This document shows positions 23,536 to 35,390 of a DNA stretch of 64,000 bases, piece after piece. A program made the translations under genes and the position numbers. The stretch spans positions 11,240,001 through 11,304,000 of the forward strand of contig JAZBRS010000049.1 of assembly GCA_037176725.1 (NCBI GenBank). The letters are read 5' to 3'. How positions within the stretch are numbered: the first letter of the stretch is position 1; every line of letters starts with the position of its first letter. This stretch comes from Posidonia oceanica. Its lineage: Eukaryota > Streptophyta > Magnoliopsida > Alismatales > Posidoniaceae. The notes under the pieces were generated by a model that searched no databases, was not told where the DNA came from, and worked only from the letters and a program-made list of their open reading frames with translations.

Positions 23536-24983
23536 CCAGAATGCTGTAGGATCCATAGAAGGAGGAATGCTCATTGTTGTTTGGAAAACAAGAATGTTTA
23601 TGGTTCGTTTTTGTTAGTATAAAAGAGTCTTGCCAAAAGGCTGGTTGTATGGGAATTACCATGGGAATCCCTGTGGCGCATATACCTCCGAGCCAAGAAC
23701 CCATTTTTCCTTTGATACAACCATTACCATGTCATGATCTCAGAAACTGCCTCAAAACCTTTTTTTTTTAATATAAGAAAGAAGAAATATAACTGCTTCT
23801 TGCATTGTTTTTATTTGCAATCTTTCTATATTTATTGTCTTTACTGTCTAGGTTTACATTCAGTTTCTTTTCTTGAAGGAGCCTGAGAAATCCATAGAAG
23901 ATCCTTTGATGTAACGTAAGCAGAAATTATACATGATAAAACAACGTAGCAAACGTCCAATTATTGAGCTTATGTAATCTTCGTACCTTACATGTATAAA
24001 ATTTGTTTTGAACCATGGCAATAATCAAAGAAAAATAAAACCTACAAGCTTTGAGGCACAGCCCAATTTGATTTGAGATCACAATCGATTTTCATTTGAA
24101 TAATCCAAGTCATCTAGCTACATCGCTTGTTATTTTATTGTCATTATGTTGTTTGTAACTTGTACGTCATTAATTAATTTGTTATTATGGTGTCATCTTG
24201 TTGTTATTTTGATATAATAATGCAAACATAGTAAAATAACACACTATAGATGCAAATCTCCGGTCTACATTACTTTTGTGCATTGAATTTACCTAGATTG
24301 TAGATGCTAAATTAGATCATCATTCCCTTCTAGAAGATCGCGGACACTTTGGATGCAAATGTGCCGAGCAAAAGAGTGTCCATCCACGTGAGATGAAATG
24401 AAAGCACAGCGTTGAATCGTTCTCCGTCGCTAGTAGCAGAAACCCAGAACGGAGAAAGTTGTTTATTTTGGTGAAATTATTCCTTTTTAATATTTTTTCT
24501 TCCACAAAATTCGTGAGATTTGAACTTAAAAAAGATATATTACATTCTCCTGACCAACGGTAAAAAAGGAAGAAGATACTTTCGTGTTCTCGTTGCCCAC
24601 GTGTTCTCTGCCATGCAAAGTTTCACGTGGATTCACATGGATTGGTTGGTACTTGGAGGTATATACATGCAGCAAAATATCTCTGCACATGGTCCACGAG
24701 TAAAAGTAATTGCTTGATTAGTAAAGTCGGCCTTTAAGTTTTTAACTATTTCGGTATCACTTCTAATAATCTTACAAATCAAAATCAGCTCCTGACCAGT
24801 TTTATATCTAGATTGCTTTTTTGAAACCATTGGTTAGTACTTAGTAGAATGAATAGGGAAATGAATAAGAAAGGATGACGAGAGTGTCTAATTTCACATA
24901 TAAGAGGAACCATTTTAGGCTTCAAAAGGTTGATGGAATACATTAAATGAAGCATTTAATATATTTCGTCAAGGTTTAACATA
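23536..24983. other. 3' flank of the MAP2-like gene and intergenic DNA
   Basis: AT-rich sequence with ordinary plant 3' UTR character just after the stop (T-rich stretches and aataaa-like motifs near 24,034). No gene, RNA or repeat was recognised. Confidence 0.5.
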
Positions 24984-26007
24984 GGTTGCGTTTAGAAACG
25001 TTTTTTGAAACACAGCTTATTAAGAAAAGCTTAGACTACTTATAGCTTTTTTGAAGAAGATGAGAAACTTGTTTGGTTTACACATGTAAAAGTACTTATT
25101 CAATTACATAAAGACTAGATTACCTTATTCTCCACTCCACCCTCGAAATCTTCCACACGACCCCTCTTCTCCTCCTCCTTCCACTCTACTACCAGCTCTC
25201 TTGCACAACTCCTCTTCTCTAGTTCACGACCATGTGCTCGGGGCGCAATTGGTTGGCTTCGACAATCCGAAAGTGCCCGCGGAGGCGGCGGAGAACTGGA
25301 CAGTTCTTGTTAGGGTTGAAGATCTGAATGAGGTCGGTCTCTCCACCGGTGGCGAAAAGGGCACCGTTGAAGCGGAAGGAGGGGGAGTAGGCGACGTCAG
25401 AGAAGTGGGAGATGGGGGAGAAGGGCTTGGGGGAGAGGTCGGAGGAGGTGGTCTTGCCATCGAAAAGGAGAACGGATGTAGAGACGGAGGCGGCGAGGTC
25501 GTGGGGGGAGAAGGGGAGAAGTCGAGGGAGGTGATGGCGTGGATGAGGTCGGAGGAGACGGATGTAGAGACGGAGGCGGCGAGGTCATGGGGGGGAGAAG
25601 GGGAGAAATCAAGGGAGGTGATGGCGTGGATGAGGCCGGAGGAGAGGTGGGAGTTCTTGAAGGAGTGCCAGAATCTGGACTCCGTGGTGATAGAGGCGTG
25701 CTTGCGCGATGGGGGTTTGGGGGTGTGGGTGGATTCCATTGGGAAGAAGGGTTTGGTTGGGTCGGCCATGGCGGTGGGGGGAAGAAGGATAGAGGTGGAG
25801 GGAAATAATGAGTAAGTTAAAAAGATAACCTTGAAAAATCAGGGTAAAAAAAACACAACTTTTTCTTAAACTGGAGATCATGATTTTTTCAAAAAGCAAC
25901 AAAATGAACTGTTAAGCTGTACAAAATTTTTTTTCTTAAGCTAGCTTATTGTGGAAAAAGTAATTAACACAAAAATCTAGTGCAGAAAAGTATTTCCAAA
26001 CGCACCC
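24984..26007. mobile_element. TIR-bounded non-autonomous transposon carrying a UTP15-like gene piece
   Basis: The left end reads GGTTGCGTTTAGAAACG, and the inverted right end reads GGGTGCGTTTGGAAATA, with 13 of 17 positions alike. Both ends are flanked by ATA (24,981-24,983 and 26,008-26,010), a possible 3-bp target duplication. Inside the AT-rich termini the core (about 25,130-25,810) is GC-rich and derives from a host gene. This is the structure of a Pack-type MITE. The superfamily is unresolved: the termini resemble MITE ends, while a 3-bp duplication would suit PIF/Harbinger. Confidence 0.65.
25224..25769 (-). pseudogene. UTP15: UTP15-like (U3 snoRNA-associated WD40) 5' gene fragment
   Basis: From ATG at 25,769 the minus strand encodes PTKPFFPMES, then SRFWHSFKNSHLSSGLIHA and ITSLDFSPSPPHDLA, matching the start of plant UTP15, a WD40 subunit of the small-subunit processome (pre-18S rRNA processing). 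About 85 bp are then duplicated in tandem (LIHAITSLDFSPSPP occurs twice) and the second copy has lost one C in a C-run, shifting the frame. In the shifted frame the expected protein continues (FRFNGALFATGGETDLIQIF, then LRRLRGHF) to about 25,250. The remaining WD40 repeats are absent. GC-rich, unlike its AT-rich surroundings. It is captured and nonfunctional; family named from memory. Confidence 0.75.
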
Positions 26008-26486
26008 ATAGTTATGTTGTGCCTCCTGTCTAGAATTCTGCATTAGAACCTTTACTAACCAAGATCTGAGGAGGTGTTAAATGTTTAATCTCAAATTATA
26101 CTATTTATAGAATCTTATATGATTTTTTTTAAAAGTTGTACACCTATTAAAATTCGAACCTACAATCCTCCAACTGAAATGATAATCACATACCATATTC
26201 GGTGAATCTTATATGGTTACTTGATATGTGACTCAATCATCTTATTTGAATGCTTAATGGGGTTTGGTAGAGAAGGTTCATCATAAATTTGCTAGCATAT
26301 AACGATATAAAATGAATAGCTTCAGATTTTTTTTGGGTAAGAAATAGCAAAATATTTAATTCCATGCAATTTACGGATAGTTTCAGGTTGAAATATTGAA
26401 AATTTGTTCGTTCTTATAGAAATCCTAGAACATGAGAAGAATTTCTCCACCTTGATATCATTTCATCCCAGTATTTCGAATTATCA

Positions 26487-26532
<46 letters not shown>

Positions 26533-27600
26533 GTTGTATTGCAAATTGCCCTGAACTTTGTATAAAAGTCGTTTTGTTCGTCGGCAAGGCTGGCAATGCA
26601 TTGGTTGGCCTTAAATGGTCCCCTGCTTTCTAACTATAGGACAACAAACCCAATCCAGTGGTACTGTTGGTATTCTTCATTGCAATTTAGTTATATACAT
26701 GAACACTTACGAAAGCAAAGGTATATTTGAACTTATCTTATAAGCTATAAATAAATATGTTTTCTAACCAAGTCCGAATGTCTTTTCGCTGTTCACAGAT
26801 ATTTGTTCATGGATCTAACCATGCATTGCAAGTTGGTAAGCGAGAACATCATACTTTAAGTGCATCTTTTTTTTGTTTTAAATTGAAGGTATTTTTGGAA
26901 ATGATTCCCTACTACCAAGTATAGTTGAGGTAAAAAAAAAAAAAAAAAGGGATCAATTGTATGCAAAGACACTTCTCAGTCAATAGTTAGCTAAGTTCAA
27001 GAAAATATGTTTTTGAAGTAAAAATAAAGAACTAGAGAAGTTCAAATGGCTCACATCTACAAACTCATTGCTATTGTTAGGTCCTCAAGAAACAACAATC
27101 AAACTTTTTCCTAAAACATTTGGTACTCTTCATACTGTAGATCTTTTAGATGCCAAAGTTAAGAGATGAGAAAGGCATATTTTGTTGTGCTTACTTTTAA
27201 GGATGAGATCCAATATCCATTGAAACTAAAAACATAATTTAGTTATTCCACAAATTCTAAGCAATGCTTGATTAAATACTGCAGATAAACTAAATCCCCT
27301 AAATCATGACCTCAAGAGTTAGGGGGACAAATGACAACCAAATTCCCAAGTGGAAGTCTCATGAGTCATAATCTAACTTAAACGAGTCCTCTGCTTGCAT
27401 GGAATCTTTCTTTCTGGGTGGCTAGAGTAGTACAATCCAAAACCAGAGACAAAAACCTCAACATACAATAAGTACCTCCATGTAAATAAAAACTAATAAT
27501 TGGATCTATTTGACATTTCACCAATACCCGTGCTGGCCCTCTCCTGTCGTCTCCTCCAATCGAGTTCCTTGCATATTTCTCTCTCTCTAGGGGTTTGGTT
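26008..27600. other. intergenic DNA upstream of CYP51
   Basis: AT-rich sequence containing the (GA)n microsatellite at 26,490-26,529 and an A-run near 26,930. No gene was recognised. Confidence 0.5.
26490..26529 (+). repeat. (GA)20 microsatellite
   Basis: An uninterrupted GA run of about 40 bp, about 1.5 kb upstream of the CYP51 start codon. Confidence 0.97.
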
Positions 27601-27607
27601 TTTGCTC

Positions 27608-27614
27608 TATAAAA
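27608..27614 (+). promoter_or_regulatory. TATA box of CYP51
   Basis: TATAAAA lies 384 bp upstream of the CYP51 start codon, with C/T-rich sequence just before it and no other good TATA nearer. A possible leader intron follows: donor CAG/gtttgc near 27,725 and acceptor ctctgcag near 27,855. Confidence 0.6.
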
Positions 27615-27991
27615 CCGTTCCCCCTGGGGTATCGCTACCATTGCCTCCTGCACCCCAACGTCTAACTAGTGCTGGGTTTCGCTCTTCAGCTCCTGCATTG
27701 CTAGGGTTTATCACCCTCCTCTCAGGTTTGCCATCTTCTTGCCTGTTTGTTCTCACATTCGGCTTCCAGGTGTTCAAAATCCTGCTTTTTTGGTTACCCA
27801 TTTCGTTTTTTCTGCATTGCAATCTGAAATGTGGGTTCTTTTCTGTTTCTCTGCAGTTTTCGTCGATTTCCGATCCGTTGCTGTAGGAACGTTGTGATCT
27901 TTTCCCGATTTGTGGCATTTGGTTTTGGAATGCTCTGACTAGTAGTAGATTTAGATTACACGGACATTGTTAGCTCCCATTCTACCCAACC

Positions 27992-30138
27992 ATGGATCTG
28001 AATGGGAACAAGTTCTTCCCTGCCGGGCTGATATTTCTGGCCACCATCGTCTTGGCCAAGCTCATTGCGGCCTTCCTGGCATCCAGATCTGGTAGGCGGC
28101 AGCCCCCGGTTGTAAAGGCTCTGCCCTTCGTTGGGGGATTGCTGAGGTTCATGAAAGGCCCGATTATAATGATCGGGGAGGAGTACAGGAAGCTAGGGAG
28201 TGTGTTCACGCTGAATCTGTTGAACAGGCGCGTCACGTTCTTGATCGGTCCCGATGTGTCCGCGCATTTTTTCAAGGCGCAGGAGCTGGAGCTCAGCCAG
28301 CAGGAGGTGTATCAGTTCAACGTGCCTACTTTTGGGCCAGGGGTGGTGTTTGATGTGGACTACTCTATCCGGCAGGAGCAGTTCCGGTTCTTCACTGAGG
28401 CGCTGAGGGTGTCCAAGTTGAAGAGCTATGTCAACCAGATGGTTGTTGAGGCTGAGGTACTGGAGATGTAGATTTCTTCTTCTCTGTTACTTGATGTTAT
28501 GGCTTTTGAATTTCTGTGGTTTTGGTTGCCGATCAGCTTTTCTGTCTCTATATAAGTGGTATTTTTTATGAAATTATGAACTAAATCTGCCCTGAAAGAC
28601 ATCAGTAATGAGAGAGATCGTCAGGGTTAATATTCAGTAGTTGTTGTGGAAATTTGAGATGGGTAATTGCTGTTTTTCACGAAAGAGGTCTTGTGTTGTT
28701 GGAATTCATCAGATTTTGCAGCATTTGTGTTAACCACAAGACATTAAGCTTTAAGTGTAGTATTATGGTCCCACTTGCAGACGGGAAGTACTGCTTCATG
28801 GTGATGTTATTTGAAAATTCATTTTTTTACTTCCTTTCTTTGTTGTATACCATGCTGTTCTGCTCCTTAAACGAAAAGAGAAATTTTCACTACCCAGTAA
28901 ATCACTATTACATTGGTAATCAGTGTTTTAGATTGGGTTCCACACAGATAATTAGATCTAAAGGCTTTTCTCCTTTTCACTTTACCATCTCTTCACTAAA
29001 GAAGCCATTTTAGCGAGTCCTCCCCTTTATTGACTAATTTAATTGGCTGATATCTTGATACTGAAAACTATTTAGAGTACTTAGAGAGTTCTGGCCTAAA
29101 TTTAGCAGGGTGGCTATAATCCTTTTGTTTTTACAGGATTACTTCTCAAAGTGGGGAGAGAGTGGTGAAGTTGACTTAAAGTATGAACTGGAACATCTCA
29201 TCATTTTGACAGCAAGTAGGTGCCTCCTGGGGAGGGAGGTGAGGGACAAACTCTTTGCAGATGTCTCTGCTCTCTTTCATGATCTTGACAATGGGATGCA
29301 ACCCATCAGTGTTGTCTTCCCATACCTCCCAATACCAGCACACCGTCGTCGAGACATGGCTCGCAAAAAGTTAGCTCAAATATTCTCAAATATCATTTGT
29401 TCTCGCAAGCAGGAAGGCCGATCTGAGGATGATATGTTGCAGTGCTTCATAGATTCGAAATACAAAAATGGTCGTTCAACAACTGAAGGTGAGATCACTG
29501 GGCTTCTCATTGCTGCACTCTTTGCTGGGCAGCACACCAGTTCTATCACCTCAACCTGGACTGGAGCTTACCTCATGCGACACAACGAGTATTTCTCCGC
29601 TGCTGTGGAAGAGCAGAAGAAGCTGATGAAATTGCATGGTAACAAGGTCGATCATGATATCTTATCAGATATGGAAGTGCTATACCGATGCATTAAGGAA
29701 GCATTGAGGCTTCACCCGCCTCTGATAATGTTGCTTCGCCACTCTCACAATGACTTCACTGTGAAAACCAGAGAGGGGAAAGAATATGACATCCCCAAGG
29801 GACATGTTGTTGCTACATCACCGGCTTTCGCTAATCGTCTTCCACACATTTTCAGGAATCCTGACACCTACGACCCTGAAAGGTTTTCTCCTGGAAGAGA
29901 GGAGGACAAGGCTGCTGGAACATTTTCATACATTTCTTTTGGGGGTGGCAGGCATGGTTGTCTAGGTGAGCCATTTGCATATTTGCAGATAAAAGCCTTA
30001 TGGTGTCATCTCCTCCGGAACTTCGAATTCGAGTTAATCTCTCCGTTTCCAGAGACCGACTGGAATGCCATGGTTGTGGGTGTCAAAGGAAAGGTCATGG
30101 TGAGATACAAGCGGCGAAAGCTTTCCCTTGATGACTAG
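27992..30138 (+). CDS. CYP51G1: sterol 14-alpha-demethylase CYP51G1 (obtusifoliol type)
   Basis: A two-exon gene: 27992-28456 (155 codons) and 29137-30138, with a 680-bp GT..AG intron. The protein is 488 residues, the usual plant length. It removes the 14-methyl group of obtusifoliol in phytosterol synthesis at the ER, using NADPH-P450 reductase. Seen: N-terminal hydrophobic anchor (about 9-30), the CYP51 B'-region FNVPTFGPGVVFDVDY (109-124), I-helix AGQHTSS (285-291), ExxR EALR (343-346), PERF (402-405) and heme loop FGGGRHGCLG (423-432; Cys430). No motif is damaged and no internal stop occurs. The start is the only ATG that places the anchor correctly, in an ACC ATG G context. It is GC-richer than its surroundings. 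I consider it functional. Confidence 0.97.
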
Positions 30139-32681
30139 AAAACAAGTCACTCTTCTATTTGAAGTAATCAATAATCTGGTGTTACTAGTGTAACTGGTAG
30201 CAAATGCTCTTTTTAATTGTCTTAGACGTGTTATTTATCATTTGTACCTGTACTTTGTATCCTGTTGTTCCCGTAATTGTAGATTTTTTGGTCTTCTTAT
30301 TCTATTGAAGTGACATACTACGACGTTTGTTGGTCTTCTGCATGATTATATTGTAATCTATCTTGGAAACCTGCTTTAACGTTTTTACGACTGATAACTA
30401 AAATAAATAAATAGAAGCCAGTGGCACAGAGAGCAAAAATCTTTAGGGCCATGTGTGAAGCTTCTATGATATTTTATGGTTAAGCATTTGCATATGCAAG
30501 TATACAATAATATGCAACAATCGCTTGTTTCAGTCACTCATAAATGTGCAGTCAGCTTAAATATTTGTAAGAGAAAAAGGTGTATGTAGTATCCTGTAGG
30601 CATCTTTCTTTTCTTTTTTTTTTTTTTATAAATAAAATCTAATTATATAGTTAGTTAATCTATAAGATAATCTATTGTGTGTTAAAGTTTCATCCTAATT
30701 TAAGTTATATTCACTATTAATTTTTAATTTAAAGTTTAATGGTTAAAATTTAGCAAAACGTGTTGAATTTTAAGATATTTAGATCAAATGTTAATAAGTT
30801 TTTGATTTAAATGAAAATTTCACTATGTATTTATAGATATCTAATAAATATATCTATACGGTTATTTTTTTTCTTCTGTATTTATTTTATAAAAAAAAAG
30901 ATGCAGCTAATGAAACAACTTAGATGTGGACACATATACTAACTTTGCCTTCTATTTGTAATGAGGTCATGGGAATTAGTTTGTAAACATTCTACTTAAT
31001 GAAACAACTTTGTTTGTTTCCGTAAAAAAAAAAATGCAGTCAGTTGTCAATGTTGGGCTTAGATATTTTATGATGGATGTAGTGTCATGATGTGTTCATT
31101 GATCACTTCGGGACATCAATTCTTCCGAAGTTTGTTACTTCATATTTTCTATTGAGCGGGCATTGTAGACATTTTATATCGAGAATTTGAGACAACAATA
31201 ATCGCATCACTTATGTTACTCTTTTCCACGTCATCAACTTTTACCTGTTAATATCATACATAACAATCCCCATCATCCTAATTTTAGGTATAAACACTTT
31301 TCTAGCTGATAGTAAAATTATAAAAACAAATTTAAAATGAAAAACCTTCTCGAACTTTTAGCAGCACTTTCTTAGTGAGAAGAAAGAAAGGGTTTTATGG
31401 TGGTAAATAAATAGAAAATTGCTATATTAATCAAACCAATTTCACAATAAAATTTAGAAGCATTGGGCATTGCATTTCCATAAATGGAAAAAGATAAGAA
31501 CTGCATTAAATAAAACAGTAATGAGTGATTATATAGTAGATGGAAATAAATAGAAACCAAATTCTTATAAGCACAGATAAATATAACCAAGGTCTATCAA
31601 CCTTTAAGATTTTCCAACAGGATATAGGACTCTGGAAGCTGAGAAGCTGTGGGCAGAAAAGTGCCTGCAAATTCTAACCATTGCCTTAACCACAAACATT
31701 CTAATAGGACAATCATCCCAACAATTACAAAGACTTGATGCTCTCTCAGTGTTAAAAAGGTTATAATAAGATTCAATGAAGAGGAAAATTAGGTTTGTAA
31801 GTGGCTTTCATGGAGTTTAATGGAAGAAAATAACGGTGGAGAAGGGAAAGGTCTGGGAGATGAAGGGACTTGGAAACTTGATTTATGTCTATAAAAGACA
31901 TCTCACCCGACCTTGTTGGACATCTTTGCTTGTAGCAACTAAGGACGAAGAGAGCAGATAAAGGAGCATGTATTTGGAGAGAGCTTGCTAGTATACCAAT
32001 ACTAGCGACGTTGGAAAGGCGACGACTATTCTGGTAACAAAGGTATGTGGGATTTATGATTTTGGATTGGTGTATATTGAAGTTTTATTGATCGAGGAGG
32101 TGGAGAAGAGGTCGGGCAAGTCATGACGACCATCGACGTGGATTGGAGGTGCCAGAAGGGTGGCCGTCATTGGAGCAATCGGTGTGCTTGTATGGGTTCA
32201 TTGGGTGTGTTGTGCCAGATGATCAGAAGGTTGTCATCGGTCGGGGATTGGTCATCAACAAGGATTGTCATTTGATTCTAATAGGATTATTTCATGGATT
32301 ATATTCGTGTTTTGGAACCTATATATAATACTCCTGAGTTTCTAGGAATTTCCGTATTATTACAGGAGGATCCCTGAACTTTGTAAAACTTTATTGTTCA
32401 GTCCCTAGTTGTGTATTACAGAGATTGATTTACGATTAAATCCTTATAGATTATTCCATTCACTTTGTTATAGATGTAGATTCCTGTTAGTTAATTATGC
32501 TAATGTAAAGCATTGCATGTTCAATAATGTCAGACTATGGATTGATAATTTTGAAAATAGAGCATTGGAAATTTATCTAAAATTACACAATGAACCCCAT
32601 ACATATGAAATTGTTAATAATGTAGATGAGATTTTTTAGTTAGGTCCCTAGAGTTTAGAAAGAAATTAGAAATTAACTTTT
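30139..32681. other. CYP51 3' UTR and intergenic DNA
   Basis: The first 250 bp look like a 3' UTR (T-rich, with aataat and ttgtaat motifs). The rest is AT-rich. A slightly GC-richer stretch at about 31,950-32,330 has short plus-strand ORFs (for example 32,143-32,328) that I do not recognise. The retroelement block starts at about 32,682. Confidence 0.5.
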
Positions 32682-35369
32682 ACAAGACACCCCATTTTGA
32701 CGCTCAGTCAGCACGTTTCTCCGGAAGAGCGTGCTCGGAAGCGACGGATCCCTTTCCAGCCCCAAACCTACCCCAAACCTATCCAACACCCTTGAAACTT
32801 ACCCAACACCTTTGAAACCTACCCAACTTAGCCCACAACCAAGCCCATAGCCAGAAGCCTATCCAAATTTTACTGTTGCGCGTGTTGTCTGCGCGGGTTC
32901 CCTGCACGTTTTTGTCAGCTCCCTTGTGACAGTTTGAAACGCTGGTTTTCGTGCGCCTTGTCAGCCGACACGTCGACCTCCCGCTGGCTCGCACCAACCC
33001 AACCTCGTACCTCGGACTGCCACCTACGCACTGCACCCAACCACTCCTTGGCGCACCTCCCCATTCGCACGCCACCACCTGCGCAAGCCAGCTCTCTCAT
33101 GCTGCCTGGGAACTTGTTTCGGTCGCCTCTGTCATGCGACAGTTGGCTTTCGGCGCACTTGCGTGTCGCTCGACCTCGTACCAGCTCCCTTGCCACGCTC
33201 CTGTCACACGCCATCGCTGTGCCAGTGTTGGGAACGCCCCCGCACGCAAGGTCGGCCGTTGGAGCTCAAAACGGCCTCCCTACCAACCTTTTGGAGCGGC
33301 GGCGGATTTTCTAAGAACCCACCAGAGCCTCCTCCTTGTGCGAGAGCATCCCAGAGCCTCTGCGTTGACATCTCGGAGCTCGACACCACAGCCCAAGCCT
33401 CCCCGAGCTTCTAAGCACCCCCGCAGCCACCTTGCCTTCCGTCGAACCCATCTCCGGCCGACATCTCCCAGCAACCCAACACAGCCCGTACACCCCGCAC
33501 CACTTCCGGCCTTGTCCACCTGCTCCCAGTAGACCTTCTAGCATCTCCCAGCAACCCAACACTTGTCGCGACACCCCTTCTGCCTGAGCACGCGCACCAC
33601 CTCGGTCGGCCGACCCAACTCAGGCTGACATTACCGCATTGCCTCCAACCCTCCGGGCACTTCATCAACGACGCCTGAGCGTCCTCTGAGCATCCACGAC
33701 CATGCCCCGATCCCACCGTGCCACAGCCGCTGCCTCCTGCATCGCCGTAGCCCAGGCCATCGGCCATTGCAACCTGCCGACGTCGAGAGGCACAGCCGCG
33801 CCCCTGCACAGGTGAGCGGCGTTTCCTCCTCCTTCCTCGGACCTCCCTCGACCTCCCTTGATCATCTCCATGCGCTGAGGCGGCGTCCCGCGGCCTATCG
33901 GCCTTCCCCAAGGCCGGTGGACGCGTGCATTGTCGGCGAAGAGAGGTGGAGGTGGGGAGATAGGCCCGGACATCTATTTCTCGTTTTAAATACGTATTTG
34001 CATTCCTTGTTATGCCATCTACCTCTGTGCATGCTTGTTTTCCTGTTTTGCTTTGGTTTGCATAATCGAATCGAGTGATGAAGTTCGCTGATCCGGCAGA
34101 CAAACTAGTGCGCATGATACCTATGCGTATTACCTGCGCGTTTTTGCTAGTAGCCAGACCAGCTTGAACAGAGCATTTCCTGATGATTCACATTTGGTTT
34201 TTTTAGCATCTAATCTTGCACAATGCATGCATACACACAGTTGCATGTTTCCCGACCATTACTTGCATGTTTTGCATCGCCGGTGGCGTGTGGTGTGGCG
34301 ACGAAGTCCGGCACCCGATAGTCCCAGGCCGGACTTTGAGCCGATATACCTCGCGACGCTTGCATCCATTTTGTAAACTAGTTGCATGATTTTGATCATG
34401 GATATGCCCTCTAGCATTCCATAGCATTAGTCGCATTTTTTTCGCATCGTTTGCATAGCATTTCCATAGCGATGAAGTTCACTGTCTGAGCTGATAGATT
34501 GATGCGCATAATATCTGCACGTATTGCCTACGCGTTTTTGTCAGTATACAGACCAACCAGAACAGAACGCTTTCCTTTGACCCGCACATCGTTTTCCGCA
34601 TCTAGCTAGTTGTTGTGCTTGCCCTTGCATCCATGCATGTGGCTTGACCGTTGTTTCTCGGTTTCATGCATTGCGTCATCTGTTTTCTCGTGGTTTTTCG
34701 CCTCGGATTTGGCTTTCCTTGCACATTGCTTCTTGCCTGCATTACATTAGGGCAATGATGTTTACTGTCATGAGTCCTTTGGAATCGAGGTACGCCCGGT
34801 TCAGGATGCTGGCAGCGTAGCTGAGCACATAGATCGCTCATCTTGTTTTCCATCATGCATCATGGCATCTTAGGCATACATTAAAGCATGTTAAAGCATT
34901 CATGGCATTTAAAGCATATTAAAACATTCATAGCATTTAGGCATTTTAAGCATGCATTAGGCATTCATTAAGGCATAGCATCATCGCCCTCGGGTGTATA
35001 TTAATTGGCAAGCATTGCTGACATTCCTCATATGTGAGTGAAAAGCCTAGAAAGACCGCTTCTCGGGCGCATGGGGGTGCCTAACACCTTCCCCATGCGT
35101 AACAGGAATCCTTACCCTTTCTCTGGCCCACAATGACCATTTTGCCCTTATCCATTAGCACGAGTCACGCATTTGCATGTTTTTCATGCTTTCTTCGATT
35201 TTCCTCGTCTTCCGACTTGATAGACTAGGTGGCGACTCCGATTTGCTTTATCTTTGTTTTATTCACCTTTTCCCGGTGTTTTCGAGTCGAGTGTCCTCCC
35301 TCGGATTGCACCAATGCTGTGGTTGATCACTCTCGGACCCTCGCCGGTCCGGAAGCCCGCACGATCACA
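32682..35369 (+). mobile_element. 5' LTR of Ty3/gypsy Tat/Ogre-like element B
   Basis: It begins ACAAGACACCCCATTTTGA, a degraded form of the TGTTGACACCCCATTTTGA seen at the other LTR starts here, and ends at ..gatcaca just before a primer-binding site, giving about 2.69 kb. Near its 3' end it shares with the other LTRs a block of cctagaaagaccg, gggggtgcctaacaccttcccc and ggtggcgactccgattt. It holds a diverged internal duplication (about 34,077-34,200 and 34,468-34,590) and gcatt-rich low-complexity sequence near 34,860-34,980. The many GC-rich ORFs on both strands are not supported as genes. Confidence 0.7.
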
Positions 35370-35373
35370 GAAG

Positions 35374-35390
35374 TGGCGACTCCGCTGGGG
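35374..35390 (+). other. primer-binding site of element B
   Basis: TGGCGACTCCGCTGGGG starts four bases after the LTR. Beginning with TGG (complement of the tRNA CCA end) and lying immediately past the LTR, it fits a reverse-transcription primer site. I recall similar sites in Ogre/Tat elements, but the tRNA has not been checked. Confidence 0.7.

Noticed and set aside
25201..25815. Plus-strand ORF of 204 codons, Gly/Glu-rich
   Set aside because: It is the complement of the UTP15-like coding fragment; the minus strand explains the sequence.
32934..34115. GC-rich ORFs of 100-234 codons on both strands
   Set aside because: They lie inside the LTR of element B, overlap one another on both strands and have no domain motifs.
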